Positions 45,301 through 59,030 of a stretch of DNA of 64,000 nt are shown here, one piece after another. The translations under genes were made by a program, and so were the position numbers. The stretch comes from Corynebacterium sp. (lineage in GTDB: Bacteria > Actinomycetota > Actinomycetes > Mycobacteriales > Mycobacteriaceae): contig NZ_JAUNLS010000008.1 in assembly GCF_030532325.1 (NCBI RefSeq), positions 1 to 64,000 of the forward strand, read 5' to 3'. The notes beneath the pieces were generated by a model, which had not been told where the DNA came from, made no database searches, and saw only the letters and a program-made list of their open reading frames with translations. Each line of letters starts with the position of its first letter. The first letter of the stretch is position 1.

Positions 45301-46293
45301 TTAACGCGGCAGGAAGCGCGACAGAAGGCCAGACAGGTCGAGCGCACCGATCTGATTAGCCAGGCCGACCAGCGCGATGATCGCCGAGATGACCCCCAGG
45401 GCGATGTTGATGCCCTTGACGGCCTCCGGGTTGTCGCTGCTCAGGCCGATGCTGATGCCGCCCTTGCCGTAACCCAGGTCCGGCTTGCCGGCAAGCGGCT
45501 CGCTCTCACCCGGCTTCGGCTCCAGCAGGCCGGTGGCGCGCTCGCCATCCTTCGGGGCGCGGTAGAGGGTCTGCTTGTACCAGAGGTTCTTGGTGGAACC
45601 CTGGGTGACAAGTTCCGAGCCATTCACGGCCGCGAAGAAGTGCTCATAGCCCTTGCCCGGGGTGTGCACGCCACCAAAACCCCAGACCGTGTGCCTCGGA
45701 TGCAGAAGGTGGACGAGGTGGCCGTTCGCAGTCGACCACTCACCGTTGGCCTGCTGCAGCGCCTTGAGCTCGCCCTTGCCCCAGCTATCCATGATGGCGG
45801 TGCGCATGGTGAGCGTATTGCCCATAGCCAGAGACTCCACCTCCGGAGCGCGATCGCCGCGGGTGGCGCTTGCCGTCTCGGAGCCGTCCGGGCGGACGTG
45901 GCCCCACACCCCGGTGATCTCCACCGCACGCTGCACTGCGATCCAGTTGAGATCTTGGTCGATCTTGATGTCCTGGTACTGCTCCTTGGTGGTGATGCCT
46001 TCCTGGCGGGCGGCATCCTGCAGCGTGCCGTTGTAGGGGTCAAAACTGTAGCCCTTGAACGGCGGGTTGACGTCCCACATGTAGCCGCGCAGCTCCTTGA
46101 GGGCCTTCGCGCCCTCAATCGTGCCGTTGGAGGGGTTGTAGATGTAGGTGCCGCCCACGAACTGATCGCTCTCAACGTTGAGCTCAACGCCGGTGGTGGG
46201 ATCCGGGGCCGCCTGGGCAATGGCCGGCATGCCGGCCACGATCAGTGCCGAGGCGGCGACGGGGGCGAGGAAGCGGCGCGCAAAGGAAGACAT
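45301..46293 (-). CDS. Secreted CAP-like protein with C-terminal anchor
   Basis: 330 residues. Signal peptide (ALIVAGMPAIAQA, cleaved near residue 28), then a domain of about 200 residues with NWIAVQRAVEITGVWGHVRP, GHLVHLLHPRHTVWGFGGV and YEHFFAAVNGSEL. That pattern is reminiscent of CAP/SCP cysteine-rich secretory proteins. A hydrophobic segment near 298-318 and the ending RFLPR suggest membrane anchoring. Function is unknown; CAP proteins can bind lipids or wall components. It converges on the DUF1541 gene and is on the same strand as the amine oxidase. Confidence 0.72.
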   Translation of the reverse strand: MSSFARRFLAPVAASALIVAGMPAIAQAAPDPTTGVELNVESDQFVGGTYIYNPSNGTIEGAKALKELRGYMWDVNPPFKGYSFDPYNGTLQDAARQEGITTKEQYQDIKIDQDLNWIAVQRAVEITGVWGHVRPDGSETASATRGDRAPEVESLAMGNTLTMRTAIMDSWGKGELKALQQANGEWSTANGHLVHLLHPRHTVWGFGGVHTPGKGYEHFFAAVNGSELVTQGSTKNLWYKQTLYRAPKDGERATGLLEPKPGESEPLAGKPDLGYGKGGISIGLSSDNPEAVKGINIALGVISAIIALVGLANQIGALDLSGLLSRFLPR

Positions 46294-46468
46294 GGATTCT
46301 CCTGGGAAAGAGTGAGGGAGCGAGACAGAAAATGATGAAACACAGGGCTAGCTTGGTGAAGTACAGCGTTAACCTGTAGTTTCACAGCAAATCTTAACTC
46401 TGCTTCGCGGGAATATCAGGAAAAGAGCATCGATCTTCACTCCCTACTCCCCCAGGTAGAGTGTGAGA

Positions 46469-47836
46469 TTAGGCCGCCTTCGGCAGGGCCTTGGCTGCAC
46501 GCAGCCGGTTGATGACGCGGCGGGCAGTCATGATGCCGGATTGCAGTGCGCCGTCGACCACCACGCCGCGCCAGCCCGGGGCAAAGTCCGCGCCGGCGAA
46601 GTGCAGGGCGGAATCGGAGTTGATGAAGTGGCTCCACCCGTCAATGAACTGGCCCTTGCGCAGGGTGGCCCAGGCTTGCTGGGTCCACTTATCCTTCACC
46701 CAGTCGTGGCCGGTGCAGTCCACTGCCTCAACATCCAGGTCCCAGGTGTCCATGATGCGCTGGGCATCGGCAACGTCATTGATGTCCACGTTGTTGTGGT
46801 TGGCACCGAAGCCCACCAGCACGGTGGTCTTTTCCCCGTTGTCATCCTCCAGGAAGTACTCGGAGCGGATGAGGGACATGGGCTTATCGGAGCCGGCGTA
46901 GCCGATGATGCGGTGGTGGCCCTTGATCTTGATCCAGATCTTGGCGCCCTCCGAGTTCCAGCGGGCGTCGATAACGCGCTGCTGCTCCTCCGGCAGGGCC
47001 GGGTCGAACTCGATGTTGCCCAGCGCGCCCAGCGGCACCGTACAGATCACCGCGCTGGCTTCCTTGACCTCCCCGGATTCGAGGGTCACGCGCACGCCCG
47101 AGTCACCGTGCTCGACCTTGGTCACGGGGGTCTCCAGGTGGACGGGGCAGCGTAGATCCTCGCGGATGGCCTCGTAGATGCCGCGCATACCGTTGTCCAG
47201 CTTGTAGCGCAGGTTGATTTCGTCGACCAGCTTGTGGCTGTGATCCGAGAGTGCAGCCCACTGCTTGGCCATGAGCGAGGAGCCCGCGCGCGGCTCGCCA
47301 ATGTAGGCCGCCGCCCAGAAGCCCTCCACCATGTCCTGCAGCTCCTGCTCCACGCCGGCCTCCTCCAGAATGTCCATGACGGACTTGTGGTCGAAGGCCT
47401 TGAACTCCTCCACCTGGGCGGGATCCGCGCCGAACTCCTCGCGCAGGATGGCCAGCGGATCGTGCGGGTTGGGGAAGAACTCATCGGAGTGCTTGTAGAT
47501 GATGTCCAGCGCCGGCATCATCTTCTCATCGGCCTCGGCTTCCGGCGCCGTGTGCACCTCGCCCTGGGTCACCCAATAGGCCTGGTTATCCGCCGGGCTG
47601 GTGTGAATGCCCTGGTTGTAGCGCGTGACCTCGCTCCAGATGTAGGGCTGGAACCAGTGCACCCACGTCGCACCCATTTCCAGCGGCAGGCCCATGCGGT
47701 CATCGGTCCACGCGCGCCCTCCAATGCGGTCGCGCGCCTCGACGATTTCGCAGCTGATCCCGGCGGTCTGTAGCTCACGGGCGGCAACCAGCCCGGAGAA
47801 TCCGGCTCCAATGACAATGACGTGGGGAGAATTCAT
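46469..47836 (-). CDS. Flavin-containing monoamine oxidase
   Basis: 455 residues from ATG 47836 (a GTG three bases upstream is possible). FAD-binding Rossmann fold at the N-terminus: VIVIGAGFSGLVAARELQ, EIVEARDRIGGRAWTDD. Substrate-domain landmarks LEMGATWVHWFQPYIW and TPVTKVEHG, and the C-terminal FAD motif HFAGADFAPGWRGVVVDGAL. It oxidises a primary or secondary amine to aldehyde with release of ammonia and peroxide. There is no signal peptide, so it is cytosolic. The AraC-type regulator at 43.7 kb may control it. Confidence 0.93.
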   Translation of the reverse strand: MNSPHVIVIGAGFSGLVAARELQTAGISCEIVEARDRIGGRAWTDDRMGLPLEMGATWVHWFQPYIWSEVTRYNQGIHTSPADNQAYWVTQGEVHTAPEAEADEKMMPALDIIYKHSDEFFPNPHDPLAILREEFGADPAQVEEFKAFDHKSVMDILEEAGVEQELQDMVEGFWAAAYIGEPRAGSSLMAKQWAALSDHSHKLVDEINLRYKLDNGMRGIYEAIREDLRCPVHLETPVTKVEHGDSGVRVTLESGEVKEASAVICTVPLGALGNIEFDPALPEEQQRVIDARWNSEGAKIWIKIKGHHRIIGYAGSDKPMSLIRSEYFLEDDNGEKTTVLVGFGANHNNVDINDVADAQRIMDTWDLDVEAVDCTGHDWVKDKWTQQAWATLRKGQFIDGWSHFINSDSALHFAGADFAPGWRGVVVDGALQSGIMTARRVINRLRAAKALPKAA

Positions 47837-47954
47837 CACTCTTCAGTCCTCTCTCGCAGAATATGAGTTGTATCTCTTCTGACTCCTTATTGTGAACTGG
47901 ATTGCGCGACGCGAGTTGTCCTGAGACGGCCAGAACTTGGCCAAAAACGCCAAA

Positions 47955-47977
47955 CGCGCCCGGGGTCACCGGGCGCG
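47955..47977 (-). terminator. Terminator of the gyrA-DUF3566 operon
   Basis: Arms CGCGCCCGG (47955-47963) and CCGGGCGCG (47969-47977), followed on the minus strand by GTTTGGCGTTTTTGG. It lies 32 bases after the DUF3566 stop. Confidence 0.75.
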
Positions 47978-48008
47978 CTGGGTTGAGGTACGAGCCTTCG
48001 CGTGCGAG

Positions 48009-48350
48009 CTACTGGGCGTCGCTCAGGCGAATCTTGAAGCCGCCGAAGAGCTCCACGATGGCGTTGTAGATCACCGCCAGCAGCGGCGAGAGCAGCGTCA
48101 TGAGCACCGCCATGATGGCGCCGATGAGCGCCGCCATGGACAGCACCACACCGAAGGTGACCTGGAAGCCACCGCCAACCCCGCCGACCAGGCTATTGAG
48201 AGAATCCCAAATGCCCACCTGGTCCAAGCCGACGTACAGCAAGCACACCGCCAGGATCCACGCAACGAGGCCGACGAGGGACATCGCCAAGCCCACGCGG
48301 AAGGCCGACATCGGCGAAATCCGCGCGAGGGTTAGTTCTCGTCCGACCAT
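48009..48350 (-). CDS. DUF3566 membrane protein
   Basis: 113 residues with two membrane spans (about 17-42 and 62-92) separated by a Gly-rich loop (LVGGVGGGFQ). The N-terminus begins LARISPMSAFRVG, and the ending is FGGFKIRLSDA. This is the DUF3566 family found immediately downstream of gyrA throughout actinobacteria (Rv0007 position). It starts three bases after the gyrA stop, so it belongs to the gyrA transcript. Function is not known. Confidence 0.88.
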   Translation of the reverse strand: MVGRELTLARISPMSAFRVGLAMSLVGLVAWILAVCLLYVGLDQVGIWDSLNSLVGGVGGGFQVTFGVVLSMAALIGAIMAVLMTLLSPLLAVIYNAIVELFGGFKIRLSDAQ

Positions 48351-48353
48351 GAA

Positions 48354-50939
<2,586 letters not shown>

Positions 50940-50992
50940 AGGGCCGAATTCTACCTTCTGTGGCCCTCTGCGGCCGGATCCCCCGCGCAGAC

Positions 50993-51009
50993 GGTATCAC
51001 GGTGATACC
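50993..51009. promoter_or_regulatory. Operator-like palindrome before the toxin-antitoxin pair
   Basis: GGTATCAC-G-GTGATACC, perfect eight-base arms around one base, ten bases before the start of the ribbon-helix-helix gene and between it and gyrA. It is well placed for autorepression by the antitoxin. Confidence 0.65.
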
Positions 51010-51018
51010 ATTTCCGGC

Positions 51019-51231
51019 ATGGCCATGACCTTGAGACTCAGCCCGGAACAGGATCACGCGCTCACCCTGCTCGCCGCCGCGCAGGGCACCTCCAAGCACG
51101 AGGCGGCGGTGCGCGCGATTGTCGCCGCGGCCGCGCGCCGGCTTAGCGACGCCACCGTGCAGGACACCGCGCGCCACCTCCTACCCGGCCGCGCCCAGCT
51201 GGAGGCAGAAATCCGCAGGTCACGGCAGTGA
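51019..51231 (+). CDS. Ribbon-helix-helix antitoxin-like protein
   Basis: 70 residues from ATG 51019. The N-terminus MAMTLRLSPEQDHALTLLAA followed by GTSKHEAAVRAIVAAA is a typical ribbon-helix-helix (CopG/Arc) fold, a DNA-binding antitoxin type. The C-terminal part (TARHLLPGRAQLEAEIRRS) would bind and neutralise the toxin. It is coupled by a GTGA overlap to the Doc-like gene. A palindromic operator lies just upstream. Confidence 0.8.
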   Translation: MAMTLRLSPEQDHALTLLAAAQGTSKHEAAVRAIVAAAARRLSDATVQDTARHLLPGRAQLEAEIRRSRQ

Positions 51232-51488
51232 CCGCGGAGCAGCTTCTCCTCATCGCCCGTGAGTTCTGCGCGCGCTACCAGGTGCGCGTCACCAATTTCT
51301 CCGCACTCGCCGCGGCGGCCGCCGCCAGCACCGCGAGCTTTGAGGGCATCCCGGTACATGACTCCCCGCGCCAGGCCGCCCGCGCGCTGGCCCAGGTGCT
51401 GCGCGGCGTGAAAGCATTGAGCGCAAGAAATGAGGAATTCGCGGTATTCTGCGCCCGGGTCTACCTCTCCGTAACGGAAGTTATGTAA
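51228..51488 (+). CDS. Doc-like toxin remnant lacking the Fic motif
   Basis: 86 residues from a GTG that overlaps the antitoxin stop. The layout follows the Doc family: LLLIAREFCARYQVRVTNFSAL, the AAAAAASTASFEG helix and AARALAQVLRGV. In the position of the catalytic motif HPFxDGNKR it reads KALSARNEEFAVFCARVYL. The catalytic His, the acidic residue, GN and Arg/Lys are gone, and only the surrounding helix is kept. Doc phosphorylates EF-Tu; this protein should be inactive in that reaction. It may be a fossil, or a binding partner repurposed for regulation. The family call rests on alignment by eye. Confidence 0.55.
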   Translation: MTAEQLLLIAREFCARYQVRVTNFSALAAAAAASTASFEGIPVHDSPRQAARALAQVLRGVKALSARNEEFAVFCARVYLSVTEVM

Positions 51489-51539
51489 GTTAAAGCTGTT
51501 AAGATTCCCTAGAACTCCCTGAGCGAAAGGAACCCCTCC

Positions 51540-52010
51540 ATGTCCCTCAAGAAGCTGCTCGCCGCTGGCCTGGTGGCCACCACCCTGAGCACCGCCGCCG
51601 TCCCCGCAGCCAGCGCCGCCTCCTCCGACCCCTCCTCCGGCCCCACCGCACCCGAAGGCTGGGAGCCGGATAAGACCAACCCCGACTTCGAGCAGGGGGA
51701 GGCCGGCTCCACCGGCACCGGCTCCTCCCCGTTGGACACCGGCTTGGTCATCTCCGCCTCCGTACTGGGCTCGCTGGCCCTGCTCAAGCTCATCACCGAT
51801 AACGTCCCCGCCCTGCGCGCGCAGGTGGATCAGCTCGCCGCCCAGTTGGGCCTGCAGGACGTCTCCGGCTCCTCCGAGGCCAACCGCCTCTACGGCGGCG
51901 GGCTAGACTTCGACCTCGAGCGCCTGGCCCGCACCAACGGCTTCCCGGAGATCGCCGATCAGCTCGCCGCGCTCAAGGCCGGCTCAAGCGCACCTGCCCC
52001 GGCGCAGTAA
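51540..52010 (+). CDS. Small exported protein with membrane segment
   Basis: 156 residues. Signal peptide (LLAAGLVATTLSTAAVPAAS, AxA near 27), then a Pro/Gly/Ser-rich linker, a hydrophobic segment (about 62-80, TGLVISASVLGSLALLKLI), and a helical C-terminus (VDQLAAQLGLQ, GLDFDLERLAR). It would be anchored in the envelope. I do not recognise the family. It shares the signal-linker-single-span layout of the CAP-like gene at 45.3 kb. AAAGGAAC precedes the ATG. Confidence 0.72.
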   Translation: MSLKKLLAAGLVATTLSTAAVPAASAASSDPSSGPTAPEGWEPDKTNPDFEQGEAGSTGTGSSPLDTGLVISASVLGSLALLKLITDNVPALRAQVDQLAAQLGLQDVSGSSEANRLYGGGLDFDLERLARTNGFPEIADQLAALKAGSSAPAPAQ

Positions 52011-52047
52011 CACGCCCGGACTGTGAGGGGAAAGTACACTAACGAGC

Positions 52048-52485
52048 ATGTCTAGTCTTTCCCAACTCCTGGAACCCACTCGCCGCCCGGCCGTCGTCGC
52101 AGATCTGCGCGTCGCGGCCGAGCAGGCCGTCAGCTCCCAGTCCGGCATCACCGGAATGGCGCTCAAGGGCGCCGTTGCCGCCGCCACCAAGATCGACGCC
52201 GAGATCATCGCCAAAGCCCTCCACCGCATGCTGCCGGAGATCCTCAACGAGCTCGAGAGCTACTGGCAGGAGTTCGAAGCCACCGAACCCACCGACTTCG
52301 GCGCTTTCCTTGCCGGCCGCGGCACCGAGGTGACCGAGTCCCTCATGAAGGTCGCCGACCGCAACGCCGAGCAGGTGAACAACGCCGCGCTGTCCAAGAC
52401 CTACAGCACCTTGCGCGGCAAGGCATCCAAGGTTGTGGAACCACAGATTCCTAAATTGGGCCGTATCCTGCAGAAACACATGTAG
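52048..52485 (+). CDS. DUF6918-like conserved cytosolic protein
   Basis: 145 residues, alpha-helical, without signal or membrane segment. Landmarks: LLEPTRRPAVVADLRVAAEQ, GITGMALKGAVAAATKI, a central EILNELESYWQEFE, and an ending PKLGRILQKHM. Proteins of this form are widespread single-copy actinobacterial genes assigned to DUF6918; I recall the family by pattern and cannot verify it. Function unknown. Confidence 0.75.
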   Translation: MSSLSQLLEPTRRPAVVADLRVAAEQAVSSQSGITGMALKGAVAAATKIDAEIIAKALHRMLPEILNELESYWQEFEATEPTDFGAFLAGRGTEVTESLMKVADRNAEQVNNAALSKTYSTLRGKASKVVEPQIPKLGRILQKHM

Positions 52486-52522
52486 TTCGCAGCATTAACA
52501 TCACGGGTGTATGGTGGCGCCC

Positions 52523-53215
52523 ATGCTTTCATCTGCAAACTATTCCGAATTTATCCGCAAGCGCCACTCCCCTCGTGCCTTCCTTCCGGAGGAAATCCCG
52601 GCGGATGTGCTCAAGCAGGTGCTTATCGACGCCCAATCGGCCCCCTCGAACTCCAACACCCAGCCGTGGAACGTCCACCTCATCGGCGGCGAGAAGCTGC
52701 GTGAGCTGGGCGAGGTACTGGTCAACGAGTTCAACACCAACGGCATCAACCCGGACTTCACCGTGGACTACGGCGAGGGCATCTACACCAAGCGCTCCCA
52801 GCAGCTGGGCGCCAAGATGTACGGCCTGCTGGGCATCGCCCGCGAGGACAAGGAGGCGCGCGTGGAGTTCATCCGCGAGAACCTCCGCTTCTTCGGCGCT
52901 GCCTACTCCGCGCTGATGTTCATCCCGAACATCGGTGACCGCTACCGCGCAGCTTTTGACCAGGGTACTTACGCGGAAAACTTCCTGCTCTCCCTCGAGG
53001 CGCACGGCTACCACGGCGTTCCGCAGGGCATGATCTCCCTTCTGGCCCCGACCGTGCGCGAGTTCCTCGGCATCGACGAGGATCAGAAGCTCATCACCGC
53101 CATCACCTTTGGCCGCGCCGACGAGTCCAGCCCGGTGTACAAAACGGAACCAGGCCGCGCACCGCTTTCGGAAACCGTCACGCTGCACGGCCTGGAGGGC
53201 CTCGACCTCGACTAG
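52523..53215 (+). CDS. Nitroreductase-family FMN oxidoreductase
   Basis: 230 residues. FMN-binding N-terminus RKRHSPRAFLPEEIP and DAQSAPSNSNTQPWNVHLI are the standard nitroreductase motifs; SLEAHGYHGVPQGMISL is the later FMN region. These enzymes reduce nitroaromatics or quinones with NAD(P)H. ATG 52523 is chosen because TATGGT (52510-52515) looks like a -10 box placing the transcript start at or near this codon (leaderless). ATG 52511 is the alternative. It converges on gyrB. Confidence 0.9.
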   Translation: MLSSANYSEFIRKRHSPRAFLPEEIPADVLKQVLIDAQSAPSNSNTQPWNVHLIGGEKLRELGEVLVNEFNTNGINPDFTVDYGEGIYTKRSQQLGAKMYGLLGIAREDKEARVEFIRENLRFFGAAYSALMFIPNIGDRYRAAFDQGTYAENFLLSLEAHGYHGVPQGMISLLAPTVREFLGIDEDQKLITAITFGRADESSPVYKTEPGRAPLSETVTLHGLEGLDLD

Positions 53216-53224
53216 GACACCCTG

Positions 53225-55276
<2,052 letters not shown>

Positions 55277-55380
55277 CTAGAGCTAAATCTAAGACTTTAG
55301 CCATTTTACACGGTGTCCCCCTACCTGAGAGCACCGCACACCCGTGAGAGCCCGGAATTTGCCCGATTTCCGGGGTCTGG

Positions 55381-55950
55381 CTATCCGTAGGTGTCTTGAG
55401 AACCCTGCGGCTTGACCCACTGGCGGCCGTCGTAATTGCGGCGCTGCGTGGGTCCCTGGATGTGCAACTTCACGATCACGTCTGGACCGAGGCGCTCAGC
55501 AATCTTCTGCAGGATGGATCGTTGCAGGTAGCGCAGCTGCGTGGTCCAACTGGAGGAATCGCAGTCCACGTAGACCACGCCATCCTTGATCGTGCGCGGC
55601 GTGGCGTGCGCGGCCACCCGCTCGCCCACGAGGTTCTCCCAGTTGCCCATGACCCAGCCGTTGGCCAGCTCGTGCTCCCAGCCGCGGCGGCCGATCTCCT
55701 TGTGGATCTGCTCGCCCAGGCTGGGCACGTCCAGCGGCCGACGGCGCCGCCGCCCGTCCGGGCCGCTGGGTTTTCCCACCTGGTACTTCTTCGGTTCCGC
55801 CGGGCCCTGCGGGTTGAGGTTCATCTTGGGCACAGGCTTGTTGAGCGCCGGGGCGTTGGGCGAGGAGGTGCGCAGCCGCTCGAAGAGGGCCTGCACCGGA
55901 TCGTGTGCTGTGTCCTTCCCCGTGTCTTTCCCCGTGTCTTTGTCAGTCAT
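55381..55950 (-). CDS. dciA: DUF721 protein (DciA-type helicase loader)
   Basis: 189 residues from ATG 55950, inside the end of recF (8-nt overlap). A charged N-terminal segment ([10 protein letters not shown]) and low-complexity linker precede the DUF721 domain (about 75-165), with [36 protein letters not shown] and [21 protein letters not shown]721/DciA proteins load or activate the replicative helicase DnaB where DnaC is absent. Its place between recF and gyrB is constant in actinobacteria. Confidence 0.9.
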   Translation of the reverse strand: MTDKDTGKDTGKDTAHDPVQALFERLRTSSPNAPALNKPVPKMNLNPQGPAEPKKYQVGKPSGPDGRRRRRPLDVPSLGEQIHKEIGRRGWEHELANGWVMGNWENLVGERVAAHATPRTIKDGVVYVDCDSSSWTTQLRYLQRSILQKIAERLGPDVIVKLHIQGPTQRRNYDGRQWVKPQGSQDTYG

Positions 55951-57118
55951 CGCTGGCGCCCCCTTCCGCGCGTTCAATGAGAGAAATCCGCCCCTGCTCG
56001 GTATCGCGCACGCTGACGTCAAAGCGCACGCTGGGCTGCAGGTTGCCCGGCAGATCCTCATCCACCGCGGCGGTGATGAGCACCTGCTCGGCCTCGGCGG
56101 CCAAGTGGACGAGCTTCTCGCGGCGCTTGGCGTCGAGCTCCGCAAACACGTCATCGAGCACGAGCACCGGATCAGTTCCGTCCTGGCGCAGCAGATTGAA
56201 CTCCGCCAGCCGCAGGGCGATGGCATAAGACCAGGTCTCACCGTGGCTGGCAAATCCCTTGGCCGGCTGGGTACCCAGGTGCAGCAGGAGATCGTCGCGG
56301 TGGGGACCCACCAGGGTGATCCCGCGCTCGATCTCGCGCTGGCGCACGGCGGCGAGCTCGGTGAGCATCACCGCCTCGAGTACCTCCCGATCAGTGACGT
56401 CAATGGTGGACTTGTACTCGATGTGCGCCGGGCGTGACTCCGGAGCCAACCCGGCATAAGCGCTGGGGATGAGCTGAGAGAGGGCGTCGACAAGCTCCAA
56501 GCGCCCCACCGTGACCTGCGCGCCCAGCCGGGCCAGCTGCGCGTCCCACACGTCCAACGTGGCCAGCGCCGAGGCTCCGTCCGCGTCCCCGTAGCCGCGG
56601 CGCAAGCTTGCCGACGCCGACTTCAACAACGCATTGCGCTGCTTGAGCACCTTGTCATAGTCGGCCTTCACCCCGGCCAGACGCGGGGTGCGCGAGGCGA
56701 TGATCGCATCGAGATAGGCGCGGCGCTCTGCCGGCTCCCCGCGCACCAGCGCCAAATCCTCCGGCGAGAAGAGCACGGACTTCACCACGCCGAGCACCTC
56801 CCGCGGGCTCTTGAGGCGGGTGCGGTTGATCTGGGCCTGGTTCGCGGCGTGGGGTTTGATAAGCAGGTGGGCCGTCAGCTCGCGGCCCTGGTTAACCGCG
56901 GTGATGGATACCCTGGCGTTCTCCGCTCCCTGGCGCACGAGGGGGGCGTCGTGAGACACGCGGTGCGAGGACAAGTGGGCGAGGTAGCCGATGGCCTCGA
57001 CGATGTTGGTCTTGCCAAAACCGTTGCGTCCCACGAACAGGGTGATCCCCGGCCCCAGCTCCACGGAGAGCTCAGGCCACGAACGAAAGTCCCTGAGAGC
57101 AAGATCGCGTACGTACAT
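55943..57118 (-). CDS. recF: Recombination protein RecF
   Basis: 391 residues from the ATG at 57118 ([20 protein letters not shown]). SMC-like ATPase: Walker [20 protein letters not shown], signature-like region near [14 protein letters not shown], Walker [14 protein letters not shown]. It acts at stalled forks and gaps with RecO and RecR. It follows dnaN by 16 nt and overlaps the DUF721 gene, in the normal origin operon. Confidence 0.96.
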   Translation of the reverse strand: MYVRDLALRDFRSWPELSVELGPGITLFVGRNGFGKTNIVEAIGYLAHLSSHRVSHDAPLVRQGAENARVSITAVNQGRELTAHLLIKPHAANQAQINRTRLKSPREVLGVVKSVLFSPEDLALVRGEPAERRAYLDAIIASRTPRLAGVKADYDKVLKQRNALLKSASASLRRGYGDADGASALATLDVWDAQLARLGAQVTVGRLELVDALSQLIPSAYAGLAPESRPAHIEYKSTIDVTDREVLEAVMLTELAAVRQREIERGITLVGPHRDDLLLHLGTQPAKGFASHGETWSYAIALRLAEFNLLRQDGTDPVLVLDDVFAELDAKRREKLVHLAAEAEQVLITAAVDEDLPGNLQPSVRFDVSVRDTEQGRISLIERAEGGASDD

Positions 57119-57134
57119 ACAGGATGCGCTGGGA

Positions 57135-58322
57135 TTAGCCCGGCAGGCGAACCGGCATGAGCAGGTAGGTGAAGTTAGTCTCCGGGGTGGGGAACACACC
57201 GTCTTCGTCGGCCAGCGGCATTTCCTCCGGCTCCGGAATCATGATCGCCGGGCGCGAGGGCTCGGTAAAGCCAAAGACCACGCGCTCGGTGTGCACCACC
57301 GCCAGGCCGTCCTTGAGGTAGCTGGGGTTGAAGGCGATGACAAACTCATCGCGCCCGGAGAACGCACAGGGCAGAGTCTCGGTGGCGCGGCCGGAATCGG
57401 CACCAGCGGCGAGCACCACCTGGCCTTCGGAGAACTCCATGCGAATCTGCGCGTTGCGGTCCGTAAGCAAGGAGACGCGGCGGATGGCCTCCTGCAGCGG
57501 TGCCACCGCGATGCTGGCCATGGCGGTGTGGGTCTTGGGCAGAAGCGGTGCGACGTTGGGGAAGTCGGCGTCGAGCATGCGCGTGGTGGTCTCGCGGTTA
57601 TCGGCATGCAGGCCAAAGAGGCCATCGGCGCCGATGTTCTCGCCGGTGCCCACGGCGATCTCCACCGGGGTGCCCAGGTGGGTATCGAGGGAGCGGCCGG
57701 TGTCCTGCAAGGTCTTGGCGGGAACCAGCAGCTTGGCCTCGACGTCCGGGGAGACCGGATCCCACTCGAGGGTGCGCATGGCCAGACGGAAGCGGTCGGT
57801 GGCGGTCATCTCCACGTGCGAGCCGTGAATCTCAATGTGCACGCCGGTGAGCATGGGCAGGGTGTCATCCTTGCCGGCGGCGGCGCCGACCTGGCTGATG
57901 GCCTCAACAAAGAGCTGGGGGTTGATGGTGCCGGTGACCTCCGGCAGGACCGGCAGTTGCGGGTAATCATCGAGCGGGATGATGGGCAGCTCGAAGCGGG
58001 TGGAACCACAAGAGAGCAGGACCTTGGAATCCTGCTGGGTCATCTCGATTTCCTTGTTGGGCAAGGAAGCAACGATGTCTGCGAGCAGCTTGCCGGCCAC
58101 GGCGATGCGGCCGGGCTCGTCCACCATGGCGCCGATGCGCACGCGGGTGGATACCTCGTAGTCGAAGCCGGTGAGCTCCAAGCCGTTGTCATCCGCGGTG
58201 ATCAGCATGGCGCGCAGGACGGGCTGGGTGACCTTTGAGGGAAGGCTGCGTGCTACCCATGCGACGGCGTTGGATAGGTCGTCCTTGGCAACACGGAATG
58301 ACACAGACTGGTCCATCGTCAC
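57135..58322 (-). CDS. dnaN: DNA polymerase III sliding clamp
   Basis: 395 residues. Family landmarks: [74 protein letters not shown], and the ending [11 protein letters not shown], which forms the partner-binding cleft. GTG 58322 is chosen because GAGGAG precedes it by six bases. ATG 58316 lies two codons further in, and ATG 58343 would have no ribosome binding site. Confidence 0.95.
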   Translation of the reverse strand: MTMDQSVSFRVAKDDLSNAVAWVARSLPSKVTQPVLRAMLITADDNGLELTGFDYEVSTRVRIGAMVDEPGRIAVAGKLLADIVASLPNKEIEMTQQDSKVLLSCGSTRFELPIIPLDDYPQLPVLPEVTGTINPQLFVEAISQVGAAAGKDDTLPMLTGVHIEIHGSHVEMTATDRFRLAMRTLEWDPVSPDVEAKLLVPAKTLQDTGRSLDTHLGTPVEIAVGTGENIGADGLFGLHADNRETTTRMLDADFPNVAPLLPKTHTAMASIAVAPLQEAIRRVSLLTDRNAQIRMEFSEGQVVLAAGADSGRATETLPCAFSGRDEFVIAFNPSYLKDGLAVVHTERVVFGFTEPSRPAIMIPEPEEMPLADEDGVFPTPETNFTYLLMPVRLPG

Positions 58323-58343
58323 AAAAGGCTCCTCTACGAACAT

Positions 58344-59030
58344 CGGATCAATAAACGCGGGAGATTTGTCATTTCCCGCACGCTGAATTCCAACTTACCG
58401 CATGGGTGGGCCCGCACAGGATTTTGTAATTCCATCTGTGCGCGCTCGTTCAGGGCGCCGGCCGCAGCCGGGCCTCGGCGAATCACACACATCCCTTTTC
58501 TACTTGATAAGGGGAGAGATCTAGATAGTAGTAGTAATAAGCGCTGTGGGATCTGTGGATAGAGGCCTAAATGACAAGTTCGCGGCGCTGATCCGCGGTG
58601 TGGGTGGGGCTGTGGGATCTCTGTGATCAAATGACAAAAAATGTGAGTAACTCAAAACCGGCCAAAGTTATCCACAATCCATCCCCAGGATCATCGCCGC
58701 TGATCACAGCGTTGATCACAGCGCGTTGAGGGCCGCTGATCTGCTGTGAGATCTAAAACTGTGACCAAGATCTACGAATTACAACAATGAAATTACACAA
58801 CTGTGAATAACGGTGTGGATAACTTTTCTACGCGGTGAGGGCGTGGGAAAGGGGACGGCACGGTGCCCCACAAAACCTAAAAGGCTGAACCTGGATGGCT
58901 GAACCCGCAGGTGGGCTTCCGCGCTGTTCACGGAGGAGCAGCACGTGAGCGTGAGGTTCAGCTTTCTAGGTTCAGCCTTGTGGGAGTGGGCTTGTCCCCG
59001 TAAAGCCGGAGTGGCCGCGCTTAGTGGCGC
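58344..59030. other. dnaN-dnaA intergenic region, presumptive oriC
   Basis: 687 bases without a gene. Perfect DnaA boxes: TTATCCACA 58668-58676 and TGTGGATAA 58814-58822. Weaker ones: TGTGGATAG 58553-58561 and TGTGAATAA 58802-58810. An AT-rich stretch (58750-58812) beside the boxes could unwind. GCTGTGGGATCT occurs at 58543-58554 and 58609-58620, and TGATCACAGCG at 58701-58711 and 58713-58723. In mycobacteria oriC is in this interval. The region 58823-59030 also holds the second palindromic repeat. Confidence 0.7.
58883..58979. repeat. Dispersed palindromic repeat, copy 2
   Basis: GGCTGAACCTGGATGGCTGAACC at the left and AGGTTCAGC, TTTCTAGG, TTCAGCCTTG at the right (58954-58980). A 45-base centre differs from that of copy 1 at 32794-32899. 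Left and right arms match copy 1 at most positions. It lies between oriC boxes and the dnaA stop, and may also act as a dnaA terminator. Confidence 0.7.
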
